The notes: a model not told the origin generated them from the letters alone. Counted from the stretch's first letter, positions 8,373-17,118 are shown. The stretch is DNA of 64,000 nt from Terasakiella sp. SH-1 (GCF_004564135.1 NZ_CP038255.1:3707501-3771500), one strand, 5' to 3'. Program-made: numbers and translations.

Positions 8373-9347
8373 ATGTTTGAACGTCTTCCTCTTTGGCTGC
8401 GTCGTCCGAATTTTTCGCTTCCCTCTTCATCGGGGACAAGCACGACTTTTTTGCTGCGCCTTGGTGGGGCTGTGGTTCTTCTTGCCTTGCTGTATTACCC
8501 GGTTGGAATGGCGTTAATTCATACGATTGATGATGATATTGAACTCAGTGGCGAGGTTCAGCCCGCTCAAAGCCAAAGTGTGGCCGTTGCCGCCAAACTA
8601 ATTGAACGTGAAACTGATATTCATCCCTGGGTCGCCAATGATCCGTGGTTCTTGCCGGGGGCTGCGCTGGATAATATGCCGAATTTTCAACAGGGAATCG
8701 TTTATGCCTTATCGCGTTTTGCCATTGAAATGAGTGACCAAATTGGGCGCACGCGCGGGTCGAGTGAGGTTGATAAGGATTTGGACAAAGCTGCAGGTCT
8801 GTTGAAATATGCTGGTGATGTCTGGGTCTTTGACTTAAGTGTTTCTTTGGCCCCGACAGCGCCCAGTGATGCGCAATATCGTGCAGCACGCAAAAGCCTG
8901 TTATCCTATAATGAACGCTTGGCACGTGGCGAAGCTGTCTTTGATGTGCGTGCCGATAATCTGGAAACTACACTGGAACGGATCGCAGCGGATCTGGGGT
9001 CAGGCTCGGCCGTCATTGATAAATATATCAGCGAAAATTCTGGTGCCTTTATAGATTTCCATGCTGATGATATTTATTATCGTAATAAGGGGCGTTTATA
9101 TGCTTATTACTTGTTGTTGACAGCGCTGCGTTCTGACTTCCAGAATGTGATTATGGAAAAAGATGTGGTCAAGGCATGGGATCAAATGCTGGCTTCTCTT
9201 AAATCAGCAGCCATTGCCCAACCCCTTATTGTTGTTAATGCCGACCCGGATAGTTTTTGGCGTCCGAGCCATCTGACGGCACAGGGTTTTTATTTGCTGC
9301 GTGCACGCACTCAAATGAAAGAAGTTGCCAATATCTTGTTGAAGTAA
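8373..9347 (+). CDS. DUF2333 family membrane-anchored protein
   Basis: Recognisable as the DUF2333 family from the pattern PWFLPGAALDNMPNFQQGI, then VFDLSV, then RADNLETTLERIAADLGSGS. The family has no established function. One transmembrane helix lies at about residues 28-45 after a short basic N-terminus, and the rest should face the periplasm, so a single-pass inner-membrane protein is predicted. The frame is open to a TTG at 8358, but the ATG at 8373 has GGTGGG 6 bases upstream and is chosen (324 residues). It sits between a patatin gene and a universal stress protein gene on the same strand; whether they form one transcript is unclear. Confidence 0.85.
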   Translation: MFERLPLWLRRPNFSLPSSSGTSTTFLLRLGGAVVLLALLYYPVGMALIHTIDDDIELSGEVQPAQSQSVAVAAKLIERETDIHPWVANDPWFLPGAALDNMPNFQQGIVYALSRFAIEMSDQIGRTRGSSEVDKDLDKAAGLLKYAGDVWVFDLSVSLAPTAPSDAQYRAARKSLLSYNERLARGEAVFDVRADNLETTLERIAADLGSGSAVIDKYISENSGAFIDFHADDIYYRNKGRLYAYYLLLTALRSDFQNVIMEKDVVKAWDQMLASLKSAAIAQPLIVVNADPDSFWRPSHLTAQGFYLLRARTQMKEVANILLK

Positions 9348-9374
9348 GGGCAAAAGCAGGGCACCATATCGGCT

Positions 9375-9857
9375 ATGACAGAAAGTAAAGAAATACGAGA
9401 ACGGGTCTTCCTTGTTGTTGTTGATAACAGCGAAGAAGTGAAAGTTGCCCTTCGATTTGCCGCAAGACGTGCCAAGCATTCCGGCGGGCGTGTGGCCTTG
9501 CTCTATACGATTGAACCTGCGGAATTCCAGCATTGGATGTTCGTCGGCACACTTATGGCAGAAGAGGCCCGCGAAGAAGCCGAAGCTGCGGTGGGGGAAT
9601 TTTCCGAGATTGCGCAGGAAATCACCGGGCAAATGCCGATGGTTTATATTCGCGAAGGTGATCGTCAAAACCAGTTGATGAAATTGCTAAAAGAAGAACC
9701 AAGCATTTCCTTGCTGGTTCTGGCTGCTGCTGATTCTACGGAAGGGCCGGGGCCGTTGGTGTCATCCTTGACCGGGAATATGGTTGGCGGTTTGCCGGTT
9801 CCTGTTACGGTTGTTCCGGGCACATTGTGTAACGAAGATATTGACCGCATCACCTGA
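9375..9857 (+). CDS. Universal stress protein (UspA family)
   Basis: Single-domain USP of 160 residues, cytoplasmic. It starts with the hydrophobic strand VFLVVVDNSEEVKVALRFA, whose Asp would contact adenine in ATP-binding members, then VALLYTIEP. The C-terminal part has SLLVLAAADS and a glycine-containing segment before the final strand PVPVTVVPG. The usual G-2X-G-9X-G(S/T) loop is only partly recognisable (SSLTGNMVGGLPVPV), so ATP binding is uncertain. It follows the DUF2333 gene by 27 bases and ends before a short AT-rich terminator. Function is likely stress tolerance, not further resolved. Confidence 0.85.
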   Translation: MTESKEIRERVFLVVVDNSEEVKVALRFAARRAKHSGGRVALLYTIEPAEFQHWMFVGTLMAEEAREEAEAAVGEFSEIAQEITGQMPMVYIREGDRQNQLMKLLKEEPSISLLVLAAADSTEGPGPLVSSLTGNMVGGLPVPVTVVPGTLCNEDIDRIT

Positions 9858-9861
9858 TATA

Positions 9862-9884
9862 CCCAACTAAAATAGTTGGTTTTA
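9862..9884 (+). terminator. Putative terminator after the universal stress protein gene
   Basis: A 6-bp stem CCAACT/AGTTGG (9863-9868 with 9874-9879) with a 5-base loop, followed by TTTTA. It is AT-rich and weak, but placed right after the stop codon at 9857. Confidence 0.5.
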
Positions 9885-9960
9885 TGCCTTGACCTTTTGG
9901 TGAAATCAGACCAAATAAGGGACAAGAAAATTTATTTGCACTGAAAGGTATTTTTCTAAG

Positions 9961-10512
9961 ATGTTTATCCAAACGGAAGCAACGCCGAACCCGTCTACGT
10001 TGAAGTTTATTCCCGAACAAACGATCATGAGCCAAGGGACGGCAAACTTTAATGACAAGGACGCTGCTGCGCGTTCTCCGCTGGCAACTCGCTTGTTTGA
10101 TGTTGATGGTGTGGATAGCATCTTTTTAGGTGCTGATTTTATCACTGTGACCAAAGAAGATGATAAAGATTGGCAAGTGCTGAAACCTATGGTGCTTGAA
10201 GCCTTGATGAACCATTTCAGCTCTGGCGATGCCGTGGTGAAAGAAGGCGAAGATACAGCTTCAGCAGATAATGCAGATGATGATGAGATCGTCAAGCAGA
10301 TCAAGGAACTGTTGGAAACCCGTGTACGCCCGGCAGTGGCCCAGGATGGCGGTGATATCATCTTCCATAAATTTGAAGACGGGATTGTCTATCTAACCAT
10401 GATGGGGGCCTGTTCCGGTTGCCCAAGTTCCGGGGCGACATTAAAGCACGGCATTGAAAATATGCTGCGTTATTACATTCCTGAAATTCAGGAAGTTCGT
10501 CAGGCTGAATAG
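9961..10512 (+). CDS. nfuA: NfuA-type iron-sulfur carrier protein
   Basis: Two-domain Nfu protein of 183 residues that carries [4Fe-4S] clusters to target enzymes in the cytoplasm. The N-terminal Nfu_N domain (residues 1-90) opens with the characteristic MFIQTEATPNPSTLKF. An acidic linker follows. The C-terminal NifU domain (about 110-183) holds the cluster ligands C151 and C154 in CSGC, preceded by VRPAVAQDGGDI. This is the mitochondrial/alphaproteobacterial architecture, not the E. coli NfuA with its A-type domain. It is flanked by terminators on both sides, so it is probably transcribed alone. No isc or suf genes are nearby. Confidence 0.93.
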   Translation: MFIQTEATPNPSTLKFIPEQTIMSQGTANFNDKDAAARSPLATRLFDVDGVDSIFLGADFITVTKEDDKDWQVLKPMVLEALMNHFSSGDAVVKEGEDTASADNADDDEIVKQIKELLETRVRPAVAQDGGDIIFHKFEDGIVYLTMMGACSGCPSSGATLKHGIENMLRYYIPEIQEVRQAE

Positions 10513-10538
10513 GCTTTGGCAAAATAAAGTTCAGGAAA

Positions 10539-10566
10539 AAGGCCCGGTATTTGCCGGGTCTTTTTA
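10539..10566. terminator. Bidirectional Rho-independent terminator between nfuA and the EAL gene
   Basis: GGCCCGG/CCGGGTC stem with a 6-base loop, flanked by A-run on the left and T-run on the right (AAAAAGG...GTCTTTTT). It serves nfuA on the plus strand and the convergent EAL-domain gene on the minus strand, whose TAA stop lies inside the T-run. Confidence 0.8.
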
Positions 10567-12270
10567 CATGCGGGTCATTACCGACATGCTGGCGGCATTT
10601 CGTGATTGTCCCCGTTTGGAGAAAAGTTCGATCTTGGGTAGGGGATCAAAGGCATTAATGTCCGGGGATGGCTTGCCAAACAAATAGCCTTGTACATGCT
10701 GGATGCCACATTCACGCACAAAGACCAGCCCTTCCGGGTCATCAATCATTTCGGCAATGGTATCAACATTCAGGTCGCGACACAGGTTGCCAAGGGCAAT
10801 CAGGAAGGACCGCCCTTTGGGCGCATTACGGGCATTGCGAATGGCTGAACCATCGAGCTTAACAATATCGACTTCCAGTGTAGAGAGATATTGGAAACTG
10901 GCAGCCCCTGCACCAAAGTCATCAAGGCAGACCTTGTAGCCCATTTTGCGCAGGTTCTGGATGAAGATATTGGCCTTTTTCAAGCTTTTGAGCTTGGCAC
11001 TTTCCGTGATTTCAAACATCAAGGCCCCTTTGGCCCATTCATTGTTTTTCAGCAGGTTCATCAGTTTCTTGATGTAATTGCGATCCCCAACAGAATAGCC
11101 TGATACATTGACGGCCAGTTTATAGTTTTTCCCTTTGGGCTGTTGGGCAAGCCATTGCAAGGCCGCTTGGGCCATTGCGAAATCAAAATCCGGGATCAAG
11201 CCGGTTTCTTCGGCAAAGATAATATATTCATAAGGGGACTTTCCAGCCTGTTCCCCACGAAAACGAGCCAGACATTCATAGTGATGAATTTTACCATCGC
11301 GTGCACCAATGATGGGCTGAAAAGCGATGAAAAATTCTTTGTCAGCCACCACCTGTTTAAATCCGGCAATCTTATCATGGGCCTCGTCAATCAGGTCGCT
11401 CATATTGCGATTGAGGGAGGCGACCGAGAAATCTTTGCCACGGGTGTTTTTAAACTGATTGATGGTATAGGTCAGGCCGTTGGCCAGATCTTCTTCTGAA
11501 ATATTTTCCGCATCCACATCCAGTGTGGCGGCATGGATATCAAGCTGAACATCATCCCCACTGGCATTGGAGGCCATTTCAGAAATTTTATCGGACAGTT
11601 CATCCACTTTCAGGTCTGTTTTATGGACAAGGCCGAATTTATTTTCACTGATGCGTCCTGCGGTATCGCCGCCAACAGAACTGGATTTCAGATAGCTACC
11701 AACGGAATGCATCAGGTGCCCGGCATCTTCATTGCCCAGATTATTGGCAATTTCCTGAAGCTGTTCCATATCCAGCATGGTCAGCTCAACAGCTTCGCCT
11801 TTCTGGGTGTTGCTTTGGATACTGGCTTGGGCCGCAGCCAGGAAAGATTCTTCATCATACAGGCCACTTTCGCTATCTTTTTGCAAGTTGCTGATACGGC
11901 CAAAATTATCACCCAGACGAAAACCAATAAACAGGTGGTTTTTCAGGTCTTTAACACGATAGCCCATCATTTCAATAGGTGAGGTTGGCCCACTGCGCCC
12001 AGCCAGACGCACGCTGATGGACTCAATGCGGTTCTGTTCATCTGTATTGGAAGCAACTTGCAGAAAAAGGGCGTGATCATCTTCGGTAATCACATCTGTT
12101 ATGGGTTGGCCGATCAGGGCCTCTTCCTTTTTACCTGTAATGGCTGTGATGGCCCCACCGGCAAAGGCAATGTTAAAATCTGTATCCAGTTCGATGATAA
12201 TGTCATTCCAGCAGAAGGTGAAGGCAACAAATCTGTCCCGTTCAGCTTTGAGTTCACTATCATTTCCCAT
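10564..12270 (-). CDS. PAS / degenerate GGDEF / EAL protein, probable c-di-GMP phosphodiesterase
   Basis: Soluble 568-residue signalling protein. A PAS-like domain spans about 12-120, a GGDEF-like domain without the signature (SENKF at about 208-212) spans 135-275, and an EAL domain spans about 305-545. In the EAL domain the catalytic set looks mostly intact: E332 in ECL instead of EAL, N388, E420 in FEITES, D450-D451 in DDFGAG, and K471. It should therefore hydrolyse c-di-GMP to pGpG, with the GGDEF-like part perhaps regulatory. There is no transmembrane segment. It is transcribed alone, divergent from a HAD phosphatase gene, with an inverted repeat between them, and ends in a shared bidirectional terminator. 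Confidence 0.88.
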   Translation of the reverse strand: MGNDSELKAERDRFVAFTFCWNDIIIELDTDFNIAFAGGAITAITGKKEEALIGQPITDVITEDDHALFLQVASNTDEQNRIESISVRLAGRSGPTSPIEMMGYRVKDLKNHLFIGFRLGDNFGRISNLQKDSESGLYDEESFLAAAQASIQSNTQKGEAVELTMLDMEQLQEIANNLGNEDAGHLMHSVGSYLKSSSVGGDTAGRISENKFGLVHKTDLKVDELSDKISEMASNASGDDVQLDIHAATLDVDAENISEEDLANGLTYTINQFKNTRGKDFSVASLNRNMSDLIDEAHDKIAGFKQVVADKEFFIAFQPIIGARDGKIHHYECLARFRGEQAGKSPYEYIIFAEETGLIPDFDFAMAQAALQWLAQQPKGKNYKLAVNVSGYSVGDRNYIKKLMNLLKNNEWAKGALMFEITESAKLKSLKKANIFIQNLRKMGYKVCLDDFGAGAASFQYLSTLEVDIVKLDGSAIRNARNAPKGRSFLIALGNLCRDLNVDTIAEMIDDPEGLVFVRECGIQHVQGYLFGKPSPDINAFDPLPKIELFSKRGQSRNAASMSVMTRM

Positions 12271-12314
12271 AATCGACGCCTTATTTAATTTTGATAATCA
12301 TTCTTTTTTTAGGT

Positions 12315-12335
12315 TATGGTATAGGAAACCATAAG
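12315..12335. promoter_or_regulatory. Perfect 7-bp inverted repeat between divergent EAL and HAD genes
   Basis: TTATGGT at 12315-12321 and ACCATAA at 12329-12335 with a 7-base spacer, in the 100-bp region between two divergent start codons. It could be an operator. No regulator is suggested by the neighbourhood. Confidence 0.3.
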
Positions 12336-12370
12336 ATTTGTCAGACCAAAAAGTTTCTAAAGTTAATTAA

Positions 12371-13024
12371 ATGATCGAAAAAAAGAATATTGAAAGCTGG
12401 GTCTTTGATTTGGACAATACCCTGTACCCGGTATCAGCGAATTTATTTGCTCAGGTTGACGTCAGGATGCGTGATTTTATTGCGCAATATTTGCGGGTCG
12501 ATAGCGATGAAGCTTATAAAATTCAGAAACATTATTTTAAAACTTATGGTACCACCTTGCGCGGGCTGATGACCTGTCATGACATGGACCCATCTCCTTA
12601 TCTGGATTATGTCCATGATATTGATGTGAGCACTGTTGAGCCCTCCCCTGAACTTGCCACTGCCATCAGGGGGCTTGAAGGGCAGAAATATATTTTCACC
12701 AATGCCTCTTATGACCATGCCATGCGGGTGATGGATCGTTTGGAGGTCTCTGATTGTTTTGACGGTATTTTTGATATTGTTGATGCGGGGTATGACCCCA
12801 AGCCCAAGGCCCATGTTTATGACAAGTTTTTGGAGAAATTTGCAATTGAGCCGACAAAGGCGGTGATGATTGAAGATATGGCCCGCAATCTGGAACCTGC
12901 GGCCAATTTAGGCATGGCCTGTGTCTGGGTGGAAAATGATCATGAGTGGGCCAAAGAAGGTGCAGAAGAACCTTATGTGCACGATCAGACCGATGATTTG
13001 TTAGGCTGGTTACAAGGACTGTAA
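12371..13024 (+). CDS. HAD-family pyrimidine 5'-nucleotidase (YjjG/SSM1 type)
   Basis: HAD hydrolase of 217 residues. Motif I is WVFDLDNTLYP at about residues 10-20 with the nucleophile and acid Asp residues, motif II is the IFTNAS segment, motif III is the Lys in DPKPKAHVYDK, and motif IV is MIEDMARNLEPA. The DLDNTLYP form with a helical cap inserted after motif I is typical of the SDT1/pyrimidine 5'-nucleotidase subfamily, which removes phosphate from UMP/CMP or damaged nucleotides. Its last 15 bases overlap the end of rsmD on the opposite strand. The substrate is inferred from family only. Confidence 0.85.
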   Translation: MIEKKNIESWVFDLDNTLYPVSANLFAQVDVRMRDFIAQYLRVDSDEAYKIQKHYFKTYGTTLRGLMTCHDMDPSPYLDYVHDIDVSTVEPSPELATAIRGLEGQKYIFTNASYDHAMRVMDRLEVSDCFDGIFDIVDAGYDPKPKAHVYDKFLEKFAIEPTKAVMIEDMARNLEPAANLGMACVWVENDHEWAKEGAEEPYVHDQTDDLLGWLQGL

Positions 13025-13570
13025 GCGCAAAAAGAAAACTTGTGCGGCCCCGTATTTTCGCACATCCAGTTCTTCAAACCCTTTTGGGGGTTGCCAGTTT
13101 TCTTTTTTGGCGGTTTCCACGATGCACAGGGTTCCTGTTTCAATCCAGTTTGATTGAATAAGGGCACCAAGGGCTTGTTCATTCAGGCCGGATTTATAGG
13201 GAGCATCCAGAAAGACCAGCTGACAGGGTGCATCAGCCTTGGGCGGGTGGGTGGCGTCAGCGCGCATGGCATTGATTTCAGCCGCACTGCCCATGCCCTT
13301 GGCATTTTGGCGCAGGCATTTCATGGCGGCTTCATGATGATCCATGAAGGTCACATGGGCAGCCCCACGCGAAAAAGCTTCCAGCCCCAGGGCACCTGTG
13401 CCGGAAAACACATCCAGCACGCGCTGGCCGCGCAAGGCAGCACGGCCCCAGCTTTGATGTTCCAAAATATTAAAGATAGATTCCCGTGCCCGGTCTGATG
13501 TGGGGCGGGTGTCTTGTCCATCTGGGGCACTGAGTTTGCGCCCTTTAAACTTACCGCCGACGATCCGCAT
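13010..13570 (-). CDS. rsmD: 16S rRNA m2G966 methyltransferase RsmD
   Basis: Methylates N2 of G966 in 16S rRNA. The 186 residues start with MRIVGGKFKGRKL and contain TRPTSDRARESIFNIL, the SAM loop DVFSGTGALGLEAFSRGA (about 53-70), and the catalytic-loop motif DAPY (122-125), where most family members have (D/N)PPY. The ATG lies inside the end of rluB (20-bp overlap), so the two are translationally coupled; this rluB-rsmD pairing is common in alphaproteobacteria. Its 3' end overlaps the convergent HAD gene by 15 bases. Confidence 0.93.
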   Translation of the reverse strand: MRIVGGKFKGRKLSAPDGQDTRPTSDRARESIFNILEHQSWGRAALRGQRVLDVFSGTGALGLEAFSRGAAHVTFMDHHEAAMKCLRQNAKGMGSAAEINAMRADATHPPKADAPCQLVFLDAPYKSGLNEQALGALIQSNWIETGTLCIVETAKKENWQPPKGFEELDVRKYGAAQVFFLRLQSL

Positions 13571-14459
13571 GAGGTTTCTTTCCTTTGCCTTTCCCTTTTG
13601 GGGATTGTTTTGGTTTGGGCTTGGTCACATTTGGTTTGCGTGGGCCACGAAACGGTGTTTTTTCTTTCGCCTTGGCAAACCCATCGCGATCTTCACCGGA
13701 TCGCGCCTTGGAAATACCGGGCACCAGACCGCCAAAGATCTGGGCAATCATTTTGCGCGGGACTTCTTCCATTTCCCCGCGCGGCAATTTACCTAACGAG
13801 AATGGGCCGTAATCGGTGCGGATCAGGCGGGTCACTTCCAGTCCAAGCGATTCCATGATGCGGCGAACTTCGCGGTTTTTCCCTTCGGTGATTTTGATAT
13901 TCACCCAGGCATTTGCCCCTTTTTGGATATCAAGCACAGCCTGAACCGGGCCATATTGTACCCCGTCAATGACTGGCCCTTCGTTTAAGGCTTCCAGTTC
14001 ATTTTCATCCACACGGCCGTGCACACGCACGCGATAGCGACGCACCATGCCTGTGTCCGGCTTTTCCAGATAACGGGCCAGTTCCCCATCGTTGGTCAGC
14101 AGCAAGAGACCTTCGGTATTATAATCAAGACGACCGACAGAGATCACCCGTGGGGTGCCGCTTGGCAGTTGTTCAAAAACCGTCGGGCGACCTTCCGGGT
14201 CTTTATGGGTGGTCATCAGGCCGCGGGCCTTGTGATATTTCCACAGGCGCGGCGGTTGCTTATCAGGCAGGGCCTTGCCATCAACCACAATGATATTATT
14301 GGGCTGCACGTTAAGGGCGGGGCTGTCGATGACATTTCCATCCACACTGACTTTGCCATCCAGAATTTTACGTTCTGCCTCGCGGCGCGAACAGACGCCA
14401 GCACGGGCAATTACCTTGGCGATGCGTTCGCCTTTTAAGGTCAGTTTATCGTCGCTCAT
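13551..14459 (-). CDS. rluB: 23S rRNA pseudouridine synthase (RluB/RsuA family)
   Basis: Pseudouridine synthase of the RsuA family, 302 residues. An S4 RNA-binding domain (about 10-65, RIAKVIARAGVCSRREAER) precedes the catalytic domain with D112 in GRLDYNTEGLLLLTNDG. The C-terminal 45 residues are a very basic, low-complexity Lys/Pro/Gly tail that probably clings to rRNA. RluB modifies U2605 of 23S rRNA in E. coli; the exact position here is inferred. It overlaps the following rsmD by 20 bases, and its start overlaps the stop of the upstream C26 amidotransferase gene by 4 bases, so the three likely form one operon. Confidence 0.9.
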   Translation of the reverse strand: MSDDKLTLKGERIAKVIARAGVCSRREAERKILDGKVSVDGNVIDSPALNVQPNNIIVVDGKALPDKQPPRLWKYHKARGLMTTHKDPEGRPTVFEQLPSGTPRVISVGRLDYNTEGLLLLTNDGELARYLEKPDTGMVRRYRVRVHGRVDENELEALNEGPVIDGVQYGPVQAVLDIQKGANAWVNIKITEGKNREVRRIMESLGLEVTRLIRTDYGPFSLGKLPRGEMEEVPRKMIAQIFGGLVPGISKARSGEDRDGFAKAKEKTPFRGPRKPNVTKPKPKQSPKGKGKGKKPHADRRR

Positions 14460-15175
14460 GATCTTGCGGCCTCAATAAATGCGTCAAAAATTTTCTTGTC
14501 ACCCTCACAGATATGGAATTCCGGATGCCATTGGACACCGATACAGAATTTCATAAAGGGTACTTCCATGCCTTCCAAAACCGTATCTGGGGCAAGGGCG
14601 TTGATCATTATGCCTTCGGGCTTGTCAGCAATAGCCTGATGATGGGCGCTGTTGACCGACATTTCATTGACCCCAACGATCTCATGCAAGCGTGTGCCCG
14701 GCTTGATCTTAACCGTATGTCCGGCCTCATCACGGGGGTTGGGTTGTTCATGGGCAATACAGTCAGGATAGCTATCGGGGATATGCTGGATCAGCTTGCC
14801 ACCCATGACCACATGTAGCAATTGTTGACCGCCGCAAATCCCCAAAATCGGCATGTCGCGATCAATGGCTCCTTTAGTCATGGCCCATTCAAATTTGGTG
14901 CGTTTGTCCTTGGTGATCACCGTGTCATGGACATCACTTTCGCCATACATGGACGGGTCCACATCAAAGGCCCCACCTGTAATCAGCAAGCCGTCAATTA
15001 AATCCAGATATTGTTCAGCCAGTTCCGGTTCATGGGGCAATGGCACAGGCAGGCCACCGCTTTTGACAACCGCGCCACAGTAGTTTTCACGCAATGCATA
15101 CCAATCGAATTTGGAATAGGCGCCTTCGCCACCGTCTTCGCTGTCCATTGTAATGCCGATCAGGGGAGTTTTCAT
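14456..15175 (-). CDS. Class I glutamine amidotransferase / gamma-glutamyl hydrolase (peptidase C26, PuuD-like)
   Basis: Single-domain amidotransferase-fold hydrolase of 239 residues. The catalytic triad is visible: Cys114 in GICGGQQ, and His217 and Glu219 in GVQWHPEF. The oxyanion segment LLITGGAFDVDPSMYG is characteristic of the C26 gamma-glutamyl hydrolase branch that includes PuuD, which releases GABA from gamma-glutamyl-GABA. No puu or other polyamine gene is adjacent, so the substrate is open. It is the first gene of the C26-rluB-rsmD run and is divergent from tadA with 35 bases between start codons. Confidence 0.88.
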   Translation of the reverse strand: MKTPLIGITMDSEDGGEGAYSKFDWYALRENYCGAVVKSGGLPVPLPHEPELAEQYLDLIDGLLITGGAFDVDPSMYGESDVHDTVITKDKRTKFEWAMTKGAIDRDMPILGICGGQQLLHVVMGGKLIQHIPDSYPDCIAHEQPNPRDEAGHTVKIKPGTRLHEIVGVNEMSVNSAHHQAIADKPEGIMINALAPDTVLEGMEVPFMKFCIGVQWHPEFHICEGDKKIFDAFIEAARS

Positions 15176-15210
15176 AGCTTCTGTATAAACTCCATATTAT
15201 AGTCCTGTCC

Positions 15211-15654
15211 ATGAACTATATGGATATTGCGATAAAAGAAGCCAAAAAAGCCGCCCTGCGTGGTGAGGTGCCCATTGGTGCTGTTATAGTGGATAGCCAA
15301 AGCGGCGAAATCCTTGCCTGTACCAGCAATCGCACGGAAGAAGATTTTGATCCCACAGCGCATGCCGAAGTGCTTGCTATTCGTCAGGCTGCGGCCAAGG
15401 TTGGGTCCACCCGTTTGCCTGAATGCGATCTTTATGTGACGCTGGAACCTTGCACCATGTGTGCTACGGCCATTTCTTTTGCCCGTATCCGCAGGCTTTA
15501 TTTCGGGGCTTATGACCCCAAAGGGGGCGGGGTGGATCATGGCGCCTGTTTTTATGAACAACCCACCTGTCATCATAAGCCGGAAGTTTATGGCGGTTTG
15601 CAAGAACGTGAATGTGCAGCTCTGCTGACAACTTTTTTTCAGGGCAAAAGATAA
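15211..15654 (+). CDS. tadA: tRNA-specific adenosine deaminase TadA
   Basis: Zinc deaminase that converts A34 to inosine in the anticodon of tRNA-Arg(ACG), allowing reading of CGC and CGA codons. The 147 residues show HAE (H51, E53) and PCTMC (C81, C84), which bind zinc and shuttle the proton. The N-terminus NYMDIAIKEAKKAALRGEVP is typical of TadA. The gene is divergent from the C26 hydrolase and followed by fbp after 83 bases. Confidence 0.93.
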   Translation: MNYMDIAIKEAKKAALRGEVPIGAVIVDSQSGEILACTSNRTEEDFDPTAHAEVLAIRQAAAKVGSTRLPECDLYVTLEPCTMCATAISFARIRRLYFGAYDPKGGGVDHGACFYEQPTCHHKPEVYGGLQERECAALLTTFFQGKR

Positions 15655-15737
15655 AAGCTGTCTGTGTCTCCCTTGCGAAAAGCACATAGATTCGTTATAC
15701 CCTGCGCTAGCAAATCATATTATTTCGGAGACGCACC

Positions 15738-16751
15738 ATGTCGGGCTATCGAACCACGTTGACCCACTTTCTTATTGAAGAACAACGCCGCCGCCAGGGC
15801 GAAGGGGTGCTGACCCTGTTGCTGGCTGATGTGATGACGGCGTGTAAGCGTATTTCCGACCTCGTGGACCACGGGGAACTGGCAGGCGCACTGGGGACAA
15901 TGGGCACAGAAAATGTTCAGGGTGAAGTGCAGAAAAAGTTGGATGTACAATCCAACGAACTGTTCAAATTCTGTAACACCATCGGTGGTCACTTGGCGGG
16001 TATGGCGTCTGAAGAAGAAGATGACGTGGTTACTGTTCCCGCAGAATATCGTGGTCGTTACCTGCTGTTGTTTGATCCGCTGGATGGATCGTCCAACATT
16101 GATGTGAACGTTTCTGTCGGGTCTATCTTTTCTATCCTGCGCTGCCCGGATGGGATTGAACAGCCGACAGCCGAAGATTTTCTGCAACCTGGTGTGGAGC
16201 AAGTCTGTGCCGGTTATACGGTTTATGGCCCGTCCACCATGTTGGTGCTGACCACAGGTAATGGCGTGCATGGCTTTACCATGGACCGTAATGTGGGGGA
16301 GTTTTTCTATACCCACGAAAATATGACCATTCCCGCTGATACACAGGAATTTGCCATTAACATGTCCAATATGCGCCACTGGGAAGCCCCGGTGAGACGC
16401 TACATTGAGGAATGTCTGGCCGGGAAAACAGGCCCGCGTGAAAAAGATTTCAATATGCGTTGGGTGGCTTCCATGGTGGCGGACGTTCACCGCATCATGA
16501 CCCGTGGTGGTGTATTCATGTATCCCATGTGTGACAAGACCCGTGAAAAAGGGGGCAAATTACGCTTGATGTATGAAGCAAACCCTATGTCTTTCATTAT
16601 TGAACAGGCAGGCGGTGTGTCTTCTACAGGGCGGGAGCGAATCATGGAAGTACAACCCAAAGAGCTACACCAGCGTGTACCCGTGATTTTGGGGTCAAAG
16701 AATGAAATTGACCGTATTGTCTCTTACCATTCAGAAGGTACTGAAAAATAA
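15738..16751 (+). CDS. fbp: Fructose-1,6-bisphosphatase, class I
   Basis: Hydrolyses fructose 1,6-bisphosphate to fructose 6-phosphate in gluconeogenesis or the Calvin cycle. The 337 residues match class I FBPase. The metal site is [11 protein letters not shown], the catalytic region continues [11 protein letters not shown], and the substrate loop near the C-terminus contains [17 protein letters not shown]. Its ribosome site GGAGACG is 8 bases upstream of the ATG. No Calvin-cycle genes lie nearby; with pgi at 54 kb it fits gluconeogenesis. A strong terminator follows. Confidence 0.95.
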   Translation: MSGYRTTLTHFLIEEQRRRQGEGVLTLLLADVMTACKRISDLVDHGELAGALGTMGTENVQGEVQKKLDVQSNELFKFCNTIGGHLAGMASEEEDDVVTVPAEYRGRYLLLFDPLDGSSNIDVNVSVGSIFSILRCPDGIEQPTAEDFLQPGVEQVCAGYTVYGPSTMLVLTTGNGVHGFTMDRNVGEFFYTHENMTIPADTQEFAINMSNMRHWEAPVRRYIEECLAGKTGPREKDFNMRWVASMVADVHRIMTRGGVFMYPMCDKTREKGGKLRLMYEANPMSFIIEQAGGVSSTGRERIMEVQPKELHQRVPVILGSKNEIDRIVSYHSEGTEK

Positions 16752-16777
16752 AGAGAATTATATTTTAAAAGAATTCA

Positions 16778-16804
16778 GGGTCCGCTATGTCGGGCCCTTT
16801 TCTT
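16778..16804 (+). terminator. Rho-independent terminator after fbp
   Basis: Stem GGGTCCG/CGGGCCC with one G-T pair and a 6-base loop, followed by TTTTCTTTT. It lies 26 bases after the fbp stop. Confidence 0.8.
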
Positions 16805-16812
16805 TTGAATGG

Positions 16813-16840
16813 TTGTAAAGTGAAATGCATATGTTATACT
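16813..16840 (+). promoter_or_regulatory. Sigma-70-like promoter for the first small paralogue
   Basis: TTGTAA (16813-16818), a 16-base spacer, then TATACT (16835-16840). Transcription from here would start near 16847, after an ATG at 16825 and ahead of the GGGGT ribosome site and ATG at 16876. This supports 16876 as the real start. Confidence 0.55.
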
Positions 16841-16875
16841 TTACGATAGTATTTTGTCGGTTTTTGGGGTGCGTT

Positions 16876-17118
16876 ATGATGCAGAGAGATATGTCTTCTT
16901 ATGGCGTTGCAGAAAGCTATTTTGAACAGCACGGTTATTCCGTGGCCGTTGATATGGTGATGGGGCGTTTGCATCTCAATACATCCAAGCAAGATCTGGA
17001 ATTTTGGCTGGATGTTCTTAACCTGCTTGAAGACCTTGAAAAACGTCAGGCATTGGGGCAGGGATGCTTCCCACACCCAGAGTTCTCTAATAGAGAGGCA
17101 AGTTCGCATCAAAATTGA
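16876..17118 (+). CDS. Small protein of unknown function, paralogue 1
   Basis: 80-residue protein I do not recognise. It has no signal peptide and no transmembrane segment. Its core, SYFEQHGYSVAVDMV through QDLEFWLDVLNLLEDL, resembles the next small protein downstream: both share YF, GY-V, a conserved Leu, QD, then FW followed by V-hydrophobic-L repeats. The pattern predicts a compact mostly helical domain. The start is set by a GGGGT ribosome site 6 bases upstream and a promoter at 16813-16840; an earlier in-frame ATG at 16825 lies inside that promoter. It may be a regulator or adaptor, but nothing in the sequence says which. Confidence 0.65.
   Translation: MMQRDMSSYGVAESYFEQHGYSVAVDMVMGRLHLNTSKQDLEFWLDVLNLLEDLEKRQALGQGCFPHPEFSNREASSHQN

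Noticed and set aside
16825-16875. Upstream ATG extending the first small protein by 17 codons
   Set aside because: It lies inside the predicted -35/-10 spacer and has no ribosome site; GGGGT precedes ATG 16876.
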